DNA of 64,000 nt from Hymenolepis diminuta (GCA_900708905.1 CAADRB010000017.1:2484947-2548946), one strand, 5' to 3'. Counted from the first letter of the stretch, positions 47,017 to 60,175 are shown. Made by a program: numbers and translations. Notes: generated from the sequence alone by a model not told the origin.

Positions 47017-50000
47017 TAATTCCCAATATTAAATTTGTAAGTAGGAGAAGAGTGAAATTTTAATTTAGATGTCAGCCATGAAAAAAATCTTCTCTTGATC
47101 TCGAGTAGTCAAGAGCGTTCTTATTATTTTCTTCGTTTGTGCTATTTGGTGGTATTTAAAGCTTAATTCCGTTAAATGGGTTTGAACTGGCTGTCAGTTA
47201 CTTAAGAACAAAGATTATATTAATATTAATTTTTTGAAATCACGTATTCCCAAAAAAACGGTTCATTTTAATTCGTTCCACTTTTGAAACTATGCATATT
47301 TAAAAGCATGGTTGGTAACAAGTATCCCATCTTAAGGTTTTAAGGACGATTAGTTGGCATAGACTTAGATGTACTCAATTTAATATTCTGTATTACTATT
47401 TTTACATTAACTTCACCAGTTAGTGATATTATTCTACGTATTTTGGTGAAATCCGTCCTAGAGAATCGTATAGACTCGAATCGACCATAGATCAGGAATC
47501 CTATCACTTCCCTCTTTCTTTAAAAGGACCGAGGTTTATAGATAGATTGAAAATGAAACTTAATGTCCATGACCGAATGAGAGCACACTGACAGATCACT
47601 ATGATGATTTGTTCAATCCGACTGGTAAAAATAGCCAGCCTCTTGAGCAGTGATTCTGAACTCTATCCGTGCCTATCATGATCTCATCAGTCATAATGAG
47701 CCAATTGCATCTTAGGAGCACTCTATGGCTGCCTTGTTACGTCCGGTCAATGTCATTCTCCAATCTAAAATATTTTACTTTGGTACTACAATCAATGATC
47801 TAAAGAAGAGAATTAATTAATCGAATCTTTAGGTACACAGAGATGAGATTCAAATGGACTTTCGTTTTTTAAAAAGCAAACATATGAAATCCTTACTTCA
47901 TAGGACAGAAATATACTTTTTCAGTTAACACCTTTACAATAAAATTTAGATTAGCTGAAGTGGTTCAATTTACTTGTCACTTGAGAAAACTGATCGTCCG
48001 CAGCCACTTCATCAATTCTGGAAACTTATATACTCAACTGAGCTAGCTCGATCAATTCCTTTGTATTTAAATCATGTTAAAGCCCATGTACTATCTGGCT
48101 TGTATTTCAGCTATTAAAAGAAAGACTAATTGAAATGGTACGACCAAATTAATCAAATGGTCACTAAACTTTGAACACCGAGGATATAAATTCCTTTAGG
48201 AAACTAGAAGGCATATTCGTTAAGGAAATTACCCCTCTTTCATTTCAAAATTTATTCGGATCACTGCTTTGGATGAAATTTTAATATAATATAGGCGTCA
48301 AATTATCCGAAATTCTGGCATTTTAGAAATGCCATTCAAATATTTTATTCTTTTATAATAATTAAGAGAGACTTTTGAAACTAAGACAATTTTGCAGACC
48401 CAAGTTAACTCTTGACATATTGGAATAGAGAGTGAAGGCAAAATAATGCTTTGTGCTTTCATAAAGAAGTACTTCTAAAGAGGTGTAACCACCTGTAGAC
48501 ATATTAAAGCTTTCGGTAATCCCTGCTGTCTTTTTGTTTAAATTTGGATCCAAAATGTTAAGATGCACTTTTGATTACATTGTTAACTGATAATAAAAAA
48601 CAAAAATTGAGCCGATAATGGTAAGTATTTTTCATTCAATAATGGAAAAACCTCCTTTATTCACTATTTACAACGGGGATCGACAGAAGCCAAAGGCACC
48701 ATTCCATCAGTAGACTGACCCTATTTCTGGACTATTTGCGTTATTTTTGGTGAAGAGCTGTATTAGAAAATTTCAGTTGAACGAATATTGGGTTCTTTAG
48801 CTGGGAAGTTATTTCTGTTTCAACTGGACTATGCAGCTTTAATAAAGATATGGCCTGTGAATAGAGGCAATAAATATGGCAATATCCTGAAATAAAGGTC
48901 ATATCATATATAAATAATTAGTCTATCTATTTGCAAACCATATCAAGTATACGAACTATACAGAAGGATGCATTACTTTCGAATTTCAGTATATTCAGAA
49001 AGACATCTGTGAGACTTTATGATTACATTTTCCTTATTTTAGCATTCTTTCCCATCTTTAAATTGTAATATTTGATTCTGAAGGTTATATCCATATAAAA
49101 ATTTCATCTTCATTTCGCTGAGCGGCTTCGAATTTAGGATAATTATATGAAAGTACTCATCCAGCTGCGCAAAATATAACAAGAGTAGTTGCATGGGAAA
49201 TTCCTTCTCTGCACGCTAATTGTATCTGACAAGAATATTTTTACCTTAGAAAAAGTGAAAAGAACTAACTAACACTAACTCCTTCGAGCCCTGAAATCAT
49301 TATTTTTCGATATCATCTGATTGACCTAATTTAACCAGTATCTCCTCCCTATGGATGAGTCTAGTGTACTCATCTTAGATGGTAACAGCATATTAACTAA
49401 TGTATCATTATTATTGGAATCACGTGACGCTACCACTTCATCATAATGACGTCATATTGCGCGCAAGATTTCACATTCCAGTCTAGACGAATGATGCTTT
49501 ATCAGTCTCAAAACTACTTGGCACTAAACCATATGGGGAGGTTACAAATTACATTTAAAAGTGTATAGAACTTCTAATTAATCAAAAAATAATATTTTTT
49601 TCAAAAATACTATAAGGCAACGCAGACAATGGAGCGAAATGTTAACTCCATTTTTCTCAATTGCATTTGAAAATATCAAGTAGAAGACTGAATTAATTTA
49701 TGGATTATTGACGAGTTTTGCAGCAAAACTTAGAACTTAATAGCCGTTATTATATATCCGAACATCATTTTATAGGAAGAAACACCGAAAAACAAGTGAG
49801 AGAATATAGCAGAAAAACGCTAATCACAAAAATGAAACTGAAAACTGGCTGTTCAAGAACACGTTGATAGATTAGGCCGTTATCAACATTATTCGATATA
49901 CCTGGCCTGCAGTCTCTGTTCAACTTGTACGCCAATGCAAGAAGCATCTGAGCTTAGGAAACAGTTCAAAAGAAGCAGAGGCGAGGGAATCACTTGAGAA

Positions 50001-50184
50001 TAGATCAAGTGATTAATTTTTAACCTTTTCTACTTCTGAGCATCGTTCAGTGCTCCATGTCCATAATTCTTCAGTTCAAATTGCTCAGTTGGCTTTCTGG
50101 AATTCATGTCCTTGATTTATAGAATAGTTTATTAATTTGAATGCTTGATTATACCGTTCATATACTTTTAACAATCGAATGTGA
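47017..50184. other. No gene seen; possible SINE remnants near 47650 and 49330
   Basis: 'gacctaatttaaccagtatc' at about 49324 resembles the central SINE segment, and 'cagtgattctgaactctatc' near 47649 a B-box complement; neither has the rest of the element. The short frames at 48362-48568 and 49765-49947 on the minus strand have no motif. Confidence 0.35.
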
Positions 50185-50260
50185 TACTAGCATACATGAT
50201 TTTAACATGACACAGCTCACTAGAGTTTACCCAATTGAAATTCTAATAACTGAATAAGAT
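50185..50260. repeat. Repeat family H, copy 2
   Basis: Matches 21545-21620 around 'cagctcactagagttt', in the same orientation. Confidence 0.4.
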
Positions 50261-52919
50261 GGACATAATTTATTAAACATTTATGAAACTGAAGCAGAAT
50301 TGGAAAATATGAGGAGCCATGCAAAATCCTCATTAAGCTAGATGTGATTAACTAGCAGAACCTCTGCAAGCCAATTTCTTTAAATACATTTATCCAAATA
50401 ATGTCCATGACTTCTAATCCAGTTTAATTGTGCACTTATTAATTTAATTTTTAATAAAATAAACTAGTTTCTAAGTCAGATTGTCTTTATGTGAGACGTA
50501 CTTTTCTTCTTTTAGAATGTTTTTGAGAAACCTCAGCAAATCATCAAGCTGGATAATGATCTAGCACTAATCCCTATTAATTATAATCCATCGTGCACTT
50601 ACCACTTTAAAAAAAGACTTCTTTGAGTGAATTATATTTCCTTCTATGATTGATGTAGATGAGGTTAGCAATTTACTTGCCAAACCATCGCAAATCAAGT
50701 CGCTATTATCACATTTATGGAAATAATACTCCTTTCACTTAATCTTATGTATTGTCATTCGGTTTGATTTTACACCTATTCATTTTTCGTACATTTCTCA
50801 AATTGGACATGAACCTCACGCAGCCTTTTTTATTTCTGTGGCGTGTGTAGGTTTTTCTTTTATTTCTTGCTGAATAGGAATTCTTCTAAAATAAGTACTT
50901 CTCAATCACCTTGTAAGTAAGTTAAACAGTCGAGATTAGAACGTGTTGATCGTATCGATGTCATAATAGTTGTTTCCGCAAATTATTATTTTTGAGGGGA
51001 TATTATTGGGTTAAGAAAACGCTGAAATATTTATCAATCAGTAGCGCAGACGATACCATACTTGACATGAATCCTTCTTTATTAACTATGAAAATGGCGT
51101 CCTCAATGAATGTTGCAGATTGAACTCAGTTGAACTGCAGCGACGCGTGGAAATGTGGAAATGTGAAAATCGATTACTAAGTCGTGATTCAGTAGCCAAA
51201 ATCATTTCAAATGATATTCAAGTAAAACTTAAATAAATTTTACCAGAGTTTACCTCCGACCCTTACCAATCCGTATTTTATTATAATCCAACTTTATTTA
51301 GTAACCATTGTTTACTTTTAACAAAATAGGCTCACTCTCTATTCTATTTATTCGGAAAGATTTACTTGAGAGTAATGATTTATTCAAAGTATACGAATGA
51401 TCAACTACTAATCCATATGAATTATGCACCAACTCAATTTTGAAGTAATCAGTTTTTCTTGATTTTTTCAAATGAAATGAATTTCGGGATGCTTTTATGC
51501 GTGCGAAGTTCATATGCTTTCTTTCTTTTGTGGAATGAGAAGGAGCTTTTCAGTTATACGTGGTAGTCTGAGGCACGAGTGAATTTTAAAAAGACGTACT
51601 TTTGGTGACTGATTGCTGAGCCTCGGGAGACACGCCAGCCCATCGATAAACAAGAATAAACTCTTATACCTCTAAGATGACGCGACATTCTCTCACTTAC
51701 TCTGGAGATTTCTAAAAATCCTATTTTTTGTGAGAAATTATCGTTTCCGAATAACTTTATAGTAATAAAGCCTAATTTAATCAGAGAAATATTTAGGAAA
51801 AATATACTTTAAACCGCATCATTAAGAGATCGATTTGAAGAAGATTTCCGAAAAGAGAACTTGAATATCATTTTTATAATCCATGGCAGGGCAAAAAATA
51901 TATAATTTTTAATCAAAATATAAACACAACACCATAGTATAAGAGAAGAGTTAAAAAGGGAAAAAAGTCGGGGAATTTAGAATTTTACACTTTTACTACA
52001 GTTAAAGTCCGGATTCGTCAGATCGTCCACTAACGTTTCAACGTTCAGTTTTCAGGATTTGATCTCTAGTTTCTCAAGTGAGTTCATCTTCACGATTTCC
52101 TAAATTTATTGATCATTTGATTAAGTCGAATTGTTGATCACATCATCCGGATATTATTAATTTAATTTAATTGCCAATTAGTTGATACCACCTAACAGAG
52201 ACAACTTGCTATTCTGAGATCACCGAATATCAAAGGCAAATTATTTTTTGATATTATATTGATTTGATAGTGGGCCTAAAGGCAGAGAAATTTCTTTTTA
52301 TCCTTGAATCAGCAATTAGTTCTGAAGTTAATAACATCACATGAGGTTCGACAAAATAATAAGAAATTTCATTTCGAAATATGATATAGGGAAAGGATAG
52401 TGAAATTGAAAGATTTATATTTTTTATCATTAAAGCAATCTTAGTTTGGCGTTTAGTTAAAAAGGCAGTTTCATGCAAAATAAGAGTGTATTAATGAAGA
52501 TTTTGCACCCACTTGAATTTGCATTGTCATGCATTTCAAAACCAGTTAATTGAGATTAGGAAGTGAAGTCTATTTCATCTTCATAGCTATACAGGTGTTA
52601 TTAGATACGTGGCGAAATTGAGATTGATTGGCTATCTGGTTAGCCAGTAATATGGCTGTGAGGGGACTTCATTTCCAGGTATAAACAAAGAAGATTAATA
52701 ATTGAAAAATCTAGTGTCGAGGGATGAATTCCGATAATAGAATTTTATGAAATCTACTCAAGGCATCGAAAATGTTCAAGTCCGTCTTCCACATAAATTT
52801 GAATGGCCCCTCCTATTGAATACATTTGAGAATATATTGTCCACTCAGTTCTAGCTGCTGTAGATTATATGAGGTACGAAGATATCCATTGTAGAAAAAA
52901 TAGCCTAAATAAGTCTTCA
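50261..52919. other. No gene seen
   Basis: AT-rich. Two minus-strand frames of 71 and 74 codons (51298-51513, 52254-52478) show only low-complexity composition. Confidence 0.4.
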
Positions 52920-53200
52920 TTGGGAAACATCATTGAGATAAGGCAAATAAAATGAAAGGTCATACAAACTATAAGAAGTATGAAAGACGGAAAGAAGTTC
53001 CAAGGAATTTAAAGAGTACAAAGAGTGAGAGCAAACAGCCATCTTGCAAGCATGATCACAATCCTTCCTACTTCAAACGAGCGGCATGAAGCTGAGTATA
53101 TGTCTTGATCTAGCCAATGGCCACACTGACCTCTGGGTTTGACTTTCCCATTTGTCCGAGCTCTACGCTCTTGTTATCTGCGTGCCGAAGTATATGCTTC
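52920..53200 (+). repeat. Repeat family A, copy 2
   Basis: Co-linear with 44170-44450 over about 270 bases. The conserved part includes 'gccaatggccacactgacct'. Copy 3 lies about 730 bases downstream in the same orientation. Confidence 0.6.
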
Positions 53201-53649
53201 CTTACTAGAGCTGATTACTTTGCTGGCTTAGAGCTTACAAATAATTAAAAATCACTGTCATCCAAATGATGCGGATTTAATTTCAAATAAATATAACCAT
53301 ATAACCTGTTTTTATCTTTTTCATTTCTTATTTCAGAGAAACGTCATATTTATATGACAAAGAATTCCGTTGTATAGTCATCAAGGAATAGCGTGATGCA
53401 TGCTAATCGAAGGATCTAGACCCGGAAGAAGTATATTTTAGAAAGACAATAAATGATTATTCACCATAATTTTCTCTTTACGCTCTTATCTCATCACCAT
53501 CGAATTCTCATTATTATCGCTTCAGCTAAATCAAAACAACGACTGAATATTCTGAGGACAGCCAGAAACTTGAGATCCATTGATTAACGCAATGCGATGG
53601 TAAAAATAATGAGAAAGTTATTTTTTTTATGGTGTAGGACGTGTGGTCT

Positions 53650-53900
53650 TAATACCTATTTATTAGCAGATATCATTTAGATAAGATAATACAGAATAAA
53701 AGAGCATAAAGATCTATGAGTGGGGAAGAGAAAAATAGACCACGGTGTACTAAGAAGCACAAAGGTATGAGGAAGCGACCATCCTGATGTAGTGGCCGCT
53801 ACCATCTCCTGCAAGATAGGATTCCTGTTGAGTATAACTCGTATTCTAGCTTCTCATTGGCAGCATTTCTCCAAAGTTGGTCTGCTTACTGGTAAGTGCT
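53650..53900 (+). repeat. Repeat family A, copy 3 (diverged)
   Basis: The order 'acagaataaaagagcataaa', 'ggtatgaggaagcgaccatc', 'gttgagtataactcgtattc', then 'cattggcagcatttc' follows copies 1 and 2 at lower similarity. Confidence 0.4.
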
Positions 53901-56479
53901 TTCGTACTGGCCTGTGAGGTTGATAATTTAGCCTACATCTAATTATTCAGTACCAGCGTGTTCGTTGACATACAATGGATGAGGGTTGAACTACCGCCAG
54001 GTCGGTGACAATTTATTTGGTAATCTTATCTGAACTAGATGTCAAGGTGTCAACATCAGGATGCATCTGAATACCTCTTGATTAATGATAAAATATGTAT
54101 GTTGTAGCTTTGAGTTATCATTTTCAACATAAAGAATTGTAAATTCAACAAATCTCTTGTTTTATCCTCTAGATATCTCTCATAGAGGAAAACTTTTATC
54201 GAAGTATTAATTACGGTTTCTTATTTATATGATTATTCAGACACTTCAGTGGTGCATGATTTAAATAATAGACTGCATTTTCGGATATTTTATTAAAACC
54301 AAAGGATATCTCAAAAGCAGGAGACCTCAATTACCAACAATTCGATGTACTTTAGGGTCACAGTGAACCAATAGTTGGAGAAAGGGATGTCGTTTTATGA
54401 CACAATGAGGAAGCTTGAATAAGCCCTCTCAACGTCCTTTTGTATCTTAATAATGGGCTGTACTCCCTCCTGCACTATCACCAAAACCCCTTTATTAGAG
54501 ATAATCTAATTGAGGGCTCAATCTCTGTCACATTGCTATATATATTGATCATTAAATCTTCTCTATCTTTTTCTCCCCATTAAATAAATACGTAAAAATT
54601 TTGTGGAATTATTTTATGGCTTACCTAATGTTATAGTCAGTTCTGGTGCGTCTCTTTATGAGTATCGATTTTCGATCTATTGATTGCGCATCTGCTATTA
54701 CTAAGTATTTTAGAAAGTTCCCGATTTAGAATATCTGCCCATGCTTTGAAGTTGTTATCCAATCGATTTCTCTATGCAATTTTTTGCCCAATAGGTTCAA
54801 TTCAGTAAGATTATATGCACCATGTGCTGCATTGAGCTATAAGAGATACAAGTTCTTTTTCGCAATCGGTTGTTTCTCAATATCCCTCCTTTGAGGTAAT
54901 ATTTATCATAAACTACAAAAAATTTTTATTTTATTACCTACGTAGATCATTAAAGTGGTTATATTCGGGAGAGATTACCTCTAGTAATGTATAAATTTCG
55001 TGAATCCATAAAGAATGAGTATAACTTTTTAGGCTAATACATTCATCTGAAGATCTTATATAAATAAATAAGAAACAAAAAGGGATGTTCGGCTTTCAGA
55101 ATCTGTGATTTAGCATGAAGAGACCTTTTGAACTTGGAAATTTTACTCGTTTGAAATCGAAATCGTGGAACGAAATTTCGGAGCCGCTTCATGCTGCTTG
55201 TCAAAGTATACCACTCAAAATGCAATGGCTTGTATACTGAGGGCAAAACCGTTATTTTAATTTTATAAATTAAAGATTTCTCAAAATATTTCATCTTACT
55301 AATGGAATAAGTAAGATTGGCTCCAGAGATTCTTCGAATAAATGGAAATATTATTAAAGGATTATCTCTTTAGTAACGTTGAGTAATTTTTAGGTAAAAT
55401 GGTAAGAGTTTAGATAAAACGATAAAAAAGTTTTAAGAATTTTGAACGTTGTATTCAATAATACAATTACTATTGGTGTCATTAATGGAGTCTATCTTGA
55501 GTGAACTCTAGTTAGTTCTGCTATGTTAAAAGCATCGAAACTAGTGTTGACCATCTAGTATCTTGACTGTTGGAGGGGATAAATACGTTGATATGACATG
55601 ACCAACTATGCAGATTAGTTTGCTACGTAATTTGCATTCCCTTAAATCCCATACAATTCAATTTCGAAACTCCTGGTATTGATTGAAACCATGCACCAAA
55701 ATAATTGTACTAAATCCTTCTTCGTAGATTTAAGGGCTCCCGCAACTCTATTCCACCTATTTCTAAAAATCTGACAGTCTGTACAATTACAGTAGGAGCA
55801 GATTTAATACCCTTTTCAACTGAAAATCTGTTAATATCTGGTATAAATTAGGGAGGTTTAAGGCTATTTGAGGTTCGAGGACTAAAAATGGTACTTCATG
55901 ACCTTGTGTAGGCATCGGCTGTGTTGTCTATTCATAGCTTATGCGTATTTAAGTGTGTCCGATATCCAGTTTGAGACTCCGTTAATTTTCGATACAGTAG
56001 ACATGTGACTACCTCTCTCCCTCTGCTTTTGTAGCAATGCTTATGCTCAAGGAATGGTGACATGAGAAAGCGTTATTACCCTTTTACCAAGATGATTAAT
56101 CCGGTGTACTTAATTCTCAGAGCCACGTTCTTTTATTCATCTAACACAAAACTTTATTGTTTAAGGCGGACTTTTGCTTATTCCTCTCTCGCTCCCATAA
56201 ATGATAATGGATAGTGAAGGACCAACTTCGCATACACAAAATTAGGTCTCAGTATCGTCATGCCACAACTTTCAAAATGCCTATTTTAATCTAGGGTACT
56301 AATATCGCCATTCATATAATCTAGGAAATTGCCAGTTGCTCATTATTGCTACAATTGCTCACGGCCAGAAAGTGGAAGGGAAAATACTTGTGATTCAACG
56401 ATAATCTCTTTATTAAGAAATTATCATTGCCTATATATTACCTTGGATTATAAAAATCATTGATTTCTCGGTTAGACAA
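53901..56479. other. No gene seen
   Basis: AT-rich. The 83-codon minus-strand frame at 55043-55294 is rich in K, F, Y and I, as expected from random AT-rich sequence. Confidence 0.4.
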
Positions 56480-56740
56480 TAAAATTGAAACAGTGGCGAG
56501 GTCGCGACTCTGGGCAGGATCGCGAAAAACCAATGATCGATAATCTAATGTACGAGGGCTGAATTCGATTGTATTCGCTCTCCATCATTAAATTCATACT
56601 TTGCCCTCATTTTAAGAAGTTGGCTAGCATACATATTAACCCTGTTGTCATTGATGACCGTTATTCTGATTCAATATTTCGTATTCGCATAATAAATAAT
56701 AACAGTAACTCCCAAACCCATCTAGGAAGCCGTTTTCCAA
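56480..56740 (+). repeat. Repeat family C, copy 6
   Basis: 'aattgaaacagtggcgaggt' lines up with 'aataactgaaacagtagcaa' at 59.1 kb and with 'tgaagcggcaagaccg' in the longest copies. The right end contains 'actcccaaacccatctag', shared with 11.57 kb. A SINE copy follows within about 30 bases. Confidence 0.45.
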
Positions 56741-56765
56741 CGCTCGTTTTGGGTAGAGAGGGATC

Positions 56766-56915
56766 TTAGGGCCTTTCTGGTGATAAACCTGAATCCTACT
56801 GCCCGGACTTAACCAGTGTAGTTGGCCATCCTGGTCACTGGGTGTGCATCGATGGGAGTCGAACACGTGAGCTCAGACATGGCAGCCGAGTACGGTGGCC
56901 AATCATACTCGCATA
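56766..56915 (-). repeat. tRNA-derived SINE copy (best head)
   Basis: The plus strand gives the tail 'gcctttctggtgataaacct', 'cccggacttaaccagtgtag', 'ttggccatcctggtcactgg', 'gtgcatcgatgggagtcgaa' and the head 'gccgagtacggtggcc'. On the minus strand the B box is CGTGTTCGACTCCCATCG and the A-box region is GGCCACCGTACTCGGC. The open frame at 56648-56866 on the minus strand is a by-product of the repeat. Confidence 0.7.
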
Positions 56916-58016
56916 TTAAAATAAACGGTGGTAAAGGGCAATATCAGGAGTTCAGGTTACATTAACTGTAAAACAAGAGCCGTTATTGGTACTTACTTAT
57001 TATGATCTTTAACCTCAAATGTTGTACTATGGGATATGGGTAAACTTATGTCACTTCTTAACCTTCTCTAATATTTAGCTTCTTTCGTTGTTGCCTATGT
57101 TTGTATGGCATAGATATTGTCATAAAATTTTGCTAAACTTTAAGCTCTTGTCATATTAAAATTTAAGATTAGAGTAGACTGCAAGGAGAAACATCAGTCC
57201 AGTTTAGATTTTTCCATCTTAAATAGTCTTCATAATATCAGTCATCTGTAGTTGACTGATGGATATCCCTTCATGAGAAGTCGTATATTTTTCTTAAGCA
57301 TGAGATGTGTTCCATGATAATGTATGCTTAAAACCTACTTGAGTAAGTTCGTACCAGAACTAGAAGTGGGATTAGTAAAACATAATCAGAATAAAATCAG
57401 TATTTGTAACGTATTGGAATTACATACAGGGATCCGGAGAGAGCATATCGCAACTAGATCACATACATTAGTAAGTAGTGTAAAATTATATTTGGATAGG
57501 AAGACAAACTGAATACATTTTGCTAACAAGAGGAGCGGATCAATTTCCGGTTGCGATGACTGAAGTGAGTTTAGCAGGTCATTAAACTATAGAAACCTGG
57601 ATACTACAGCATCCTCAATTGAGAGGTTGAAAGAGGATAGATCAAGCGGATTCTCCTAAAAATTAATACTTCATTTGAGAATGAATTGCTCGACTAACAA
57701 AAAGCCTATTCAGAACACCTCATTATATAGTTCTACTTATTGCCATACCCTATTCAAATGATTGGTTGATCTACTCATTCCTCGTTCTTATACTACCCAA
57801 ATGTGCTTATCTAGTTGAGCTCTGAGGTGCTAGACTGTACACTGTCACTAAGCCTGTGAAAATACTGGCTCTAACGATCCATTCCGACCTGGGCTTATGA
57901 GACGGGGCATGACAATTTTTATTGATTAGGTAATTGGGAATGTGGAATACGGCCAAATCGATTCTTATTTACAGAGAGACTATATAAAACATGAGAATTC
58001 AGAAGAATGTCATTGA
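56916..58016. other. No gene seen
   Basis: AT-rich; a 62-codon frame at 57324-57512 has no motif. A splice-like 'ttcttatttacag' at about 57961-57973 precedes a run that stops quickly. Confidence 0.35.
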
Positions 58017-58077
58017 GTGGTTGTGACCAAACGGACAAATAACCACGGAGATATCTTCTATTCCATTCGTGATACAG

Positions 58078-58262
58078 CTAGTACCTTGAACGCTGGCCTT
58101 GAGCACTATTTGCGCCTGTTTTGCTCTCCTCAACTTCCGCGAATCAGCTGCAGATTAGAAGGGAACTGCATTTCTGCAGATAAGCTGGGCAATGCTTTGT
58201 CGCCCAGGTATTGTCTAGCTAATTACGAAAACAATAGTTGTCTTCCGTTGTACTGTAAATAA
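58078..58262 (+). CDS. Candidate coding exon, six-cysteine peptide (gene unknown)
   Basis: An open run ends at TAA (58260-58262). It can start at an acceptor-like 'attccattcgtgatacag' ending at 58077 (phase-1 intron); without splicing the frame is open back to 58017 but has no ATG. The last 48 residues hold six Cys with spacing C-x8-C-x5-C-x14-C-x8-C-x4-C, suggesting a disulphide-bonded extracellular domain, but the spacing matches no family I can name (not Kunitz or EGF). G+C is raised: 32 of 60 bases in 58081-58140 and 27 of 60 in 58141-58200. A chance frame in a G+C-richer patch remains the main alternative. Confidence 0.25.
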
Positions 58263-59119
58263 ATTGACCTTCAACTAGATTTAGCCACGTAGTTATCACA
58301 AGCATGTTTTTTAATTAGTCAGTTGATAATTGAAATATCTAACTGGAAAAGAGGAGCTGTAACTGCGTCGGTGGAGCCTGGTGAAATAATAAATTAATCA
58401 AGTTTCCACTTTGCGTCCAGAGTGACTGGCGTGTGTTCTAGCGTTATAAGCTCTCTTTTACTCCCCTTTTTCAACCCACTGGTACTTGAAATATACTCCT
58501 ACTGCTCCGAGTGATTTATGACAATCAAATCTGCTTTTGCGCTCCATCTTGAGTACGGTTTTTGAGACAAATGACGCAGGAAAAAGGGGGACTAATTTGG
58601 GTGAAAGAAATATACAGCCCCTAAATTTCAATTGTGAAAGCAACCATTGTTACAAATTGGTAGCTTCAACATTAGAAGTTAGACATGAACTAGATTCTCC
58701 CTCAGATTAAAGTCGAGAATTACTATTTCATTTTGAAAGTTCGTTCTGAGAAAACCTCCTGATGAATACCGAAAATAATTAACGATTTATTAAAATACAA
58801 ATAACCTTGTTACCAAATAAATATGATTTGCCAAGAATTTACTCCAACCAGTCAAACATTCTCTTGTAAGAATCACTATGTTAGGAATCAAATTCTGCAA
58901 CTGACCATTTTTCATACCAATTTCACGGCAGATTTGAATCAAGCTGCGTCGACACTAATGTAACCCAGGCTGTATCTGTGATATTATCAGGCTGTCTACT
59001 GAAGTTATTCTACTGTTACAGCTATTCAGACCCCGAAACATTGAGGAAGAAGACCCAGAACTCGAATTCGCATGTACATTTTTTGGATATATAGAGGATG
59101 ATTAGCTGTCTAATTAAGC
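58263..59119. other. No gene seen
   Basis: AT-rich. 'ctgcgtcggtggagc' near 58363 resembles 'ttgcgtcggcggagc' before the SINE at 14.06 kb, too short to call. Confidence 0.35.
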
Positions 59120-59290
59120 AATAACTGAAACAGTAGCAAGATCGCATTTTAAGGTACGATTGAAGAAACTCAGTAACTGATAAACTATTACGTGCTGGAT
59201 GAGCCTTAGAACTTTGTTCATTCGCTTCGAAATTATTCTATCTGGCTTCATAATCAGAAAGAATCGCTTTTTGTAGCTAATTATTAATGC
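59120..59290 (+). repeat. Repeat family C, copy 7
   Basis: 'aataactgaaacagtagcaa' followed by 'gatcgc' and, later, 'tgagccttagaactttgttc' and 'attcgcttcgaaattattct' parallel 56.48-56.6 kb ('attgaaacagtggcgaggtc', 'gtattcgctctccatcatta'). Confidence 0.4.
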
Positions 59291-59659
59291 GCTTTACATT
59301 GAGAGTGAAATGATACGAACAACAACAACAAGATCATGTTCAAGAAATTTCCGTGATTGAATTTCATTATTTGAAACTTTAACTACTTCAGCATGTGCAG
59401 GCACTATTGATTAAACGGAGGTGAAGGTTGCAGGTGAGTTGGCGTAGAAGTTTATCAATACTTCTTCATTATATCTGCATCCCTTTGTTATTTTCGAAGA
59501 ATGTTTGAAAATAACGGACATGATTATAATCTTAGGTCTCCATGATGTAAACCTCCCATTCGAATAATTTACCACTCTAAAGTATGTACAGTATATGCAA
59601 TTAAAGTGGTTCTTTACTAATATTCTCTAATAATACTTTAACCAGTAGTTTCTTTCAAC

Positions 59660-59940
59660 AACTGACTCAGACTTCACCACCACCTTTGGATACAGTCACA
59701 CTAAAAAAAGCTCCAGCCACACCAGGTACATTGAGCCAGGAAATGATTTTTTTGTGCGCGGCATAAATGTAAACACACCTACAATTTTTTTGGGTAAAGA
59801 CAATGGTCAAGAGAACAACACACACAAATTGTAGGTCTGTGTGCATAATTTGTGGGAATGACGTGCGCGAGCATTTCCACATCTCATTTCACTGGTGTAC
59901 ATTTACACAGACACAAATGATTTTGAATTGATAAAGCAAG
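59660..59940. other. G+C-richer stretch with an imperfect inverted repeat
   Basis: 'cacacctacaattt' (about 59775-59788) and 'aaattgtaggtctgtgtg' (about 59826-59843) are inverted with respect to each other and could form a stem with a 37-base loop. CA/TG-rich motifs abound. The 71-codon minus-strand frame here has no motif. Confidence 0.4.
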
Positions 59941-60175
59941 TCGAGTCGAGTCGAGGTGAGAAACTAGACAAGACTAGACACTATGACAAGAGGAAGAGAA
60001 ATACTAGCGCTTGCATACAAAACGTCCTATCTCAGATAAAGAATTGATGAGGGGAGGGTGTGCGTGTCTGTTAGGAAGAGGGAAGGTCTAGGGTAGATAG
60101 ACTGTCTGGTCTTGAGTAATAGTTCAAATAGTTCTTTTACAGTTACGGTTTAAGACCAGGTTATTCTGAGTTCTC
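59941..60175 (+). repeat. Tandem duplication, unit 1
   Basis: Begins with a short (gagtc)-type run, 'gagtcgagtcgaggtgag', and contains 'ctagacaagactagacacta', 'ttgatgaggggagggtgtgc', 'gactgtctggtcttgagtaa' and 'ttattctgagttctctaa'. Unit 2 repeats these in the same order 308-326 bases downstream. Confidence 0.7.

Noticed and set aside
52610..52690. A further SINE copy
   Set aside because: 'ggctatctggttagccag' gives a weak resemblance only, without a B box or tail.
56648..56866. 72-residue minus-strand frame
   Set aside because: It is the read-through of a SINE copy and part of family C copy 6.
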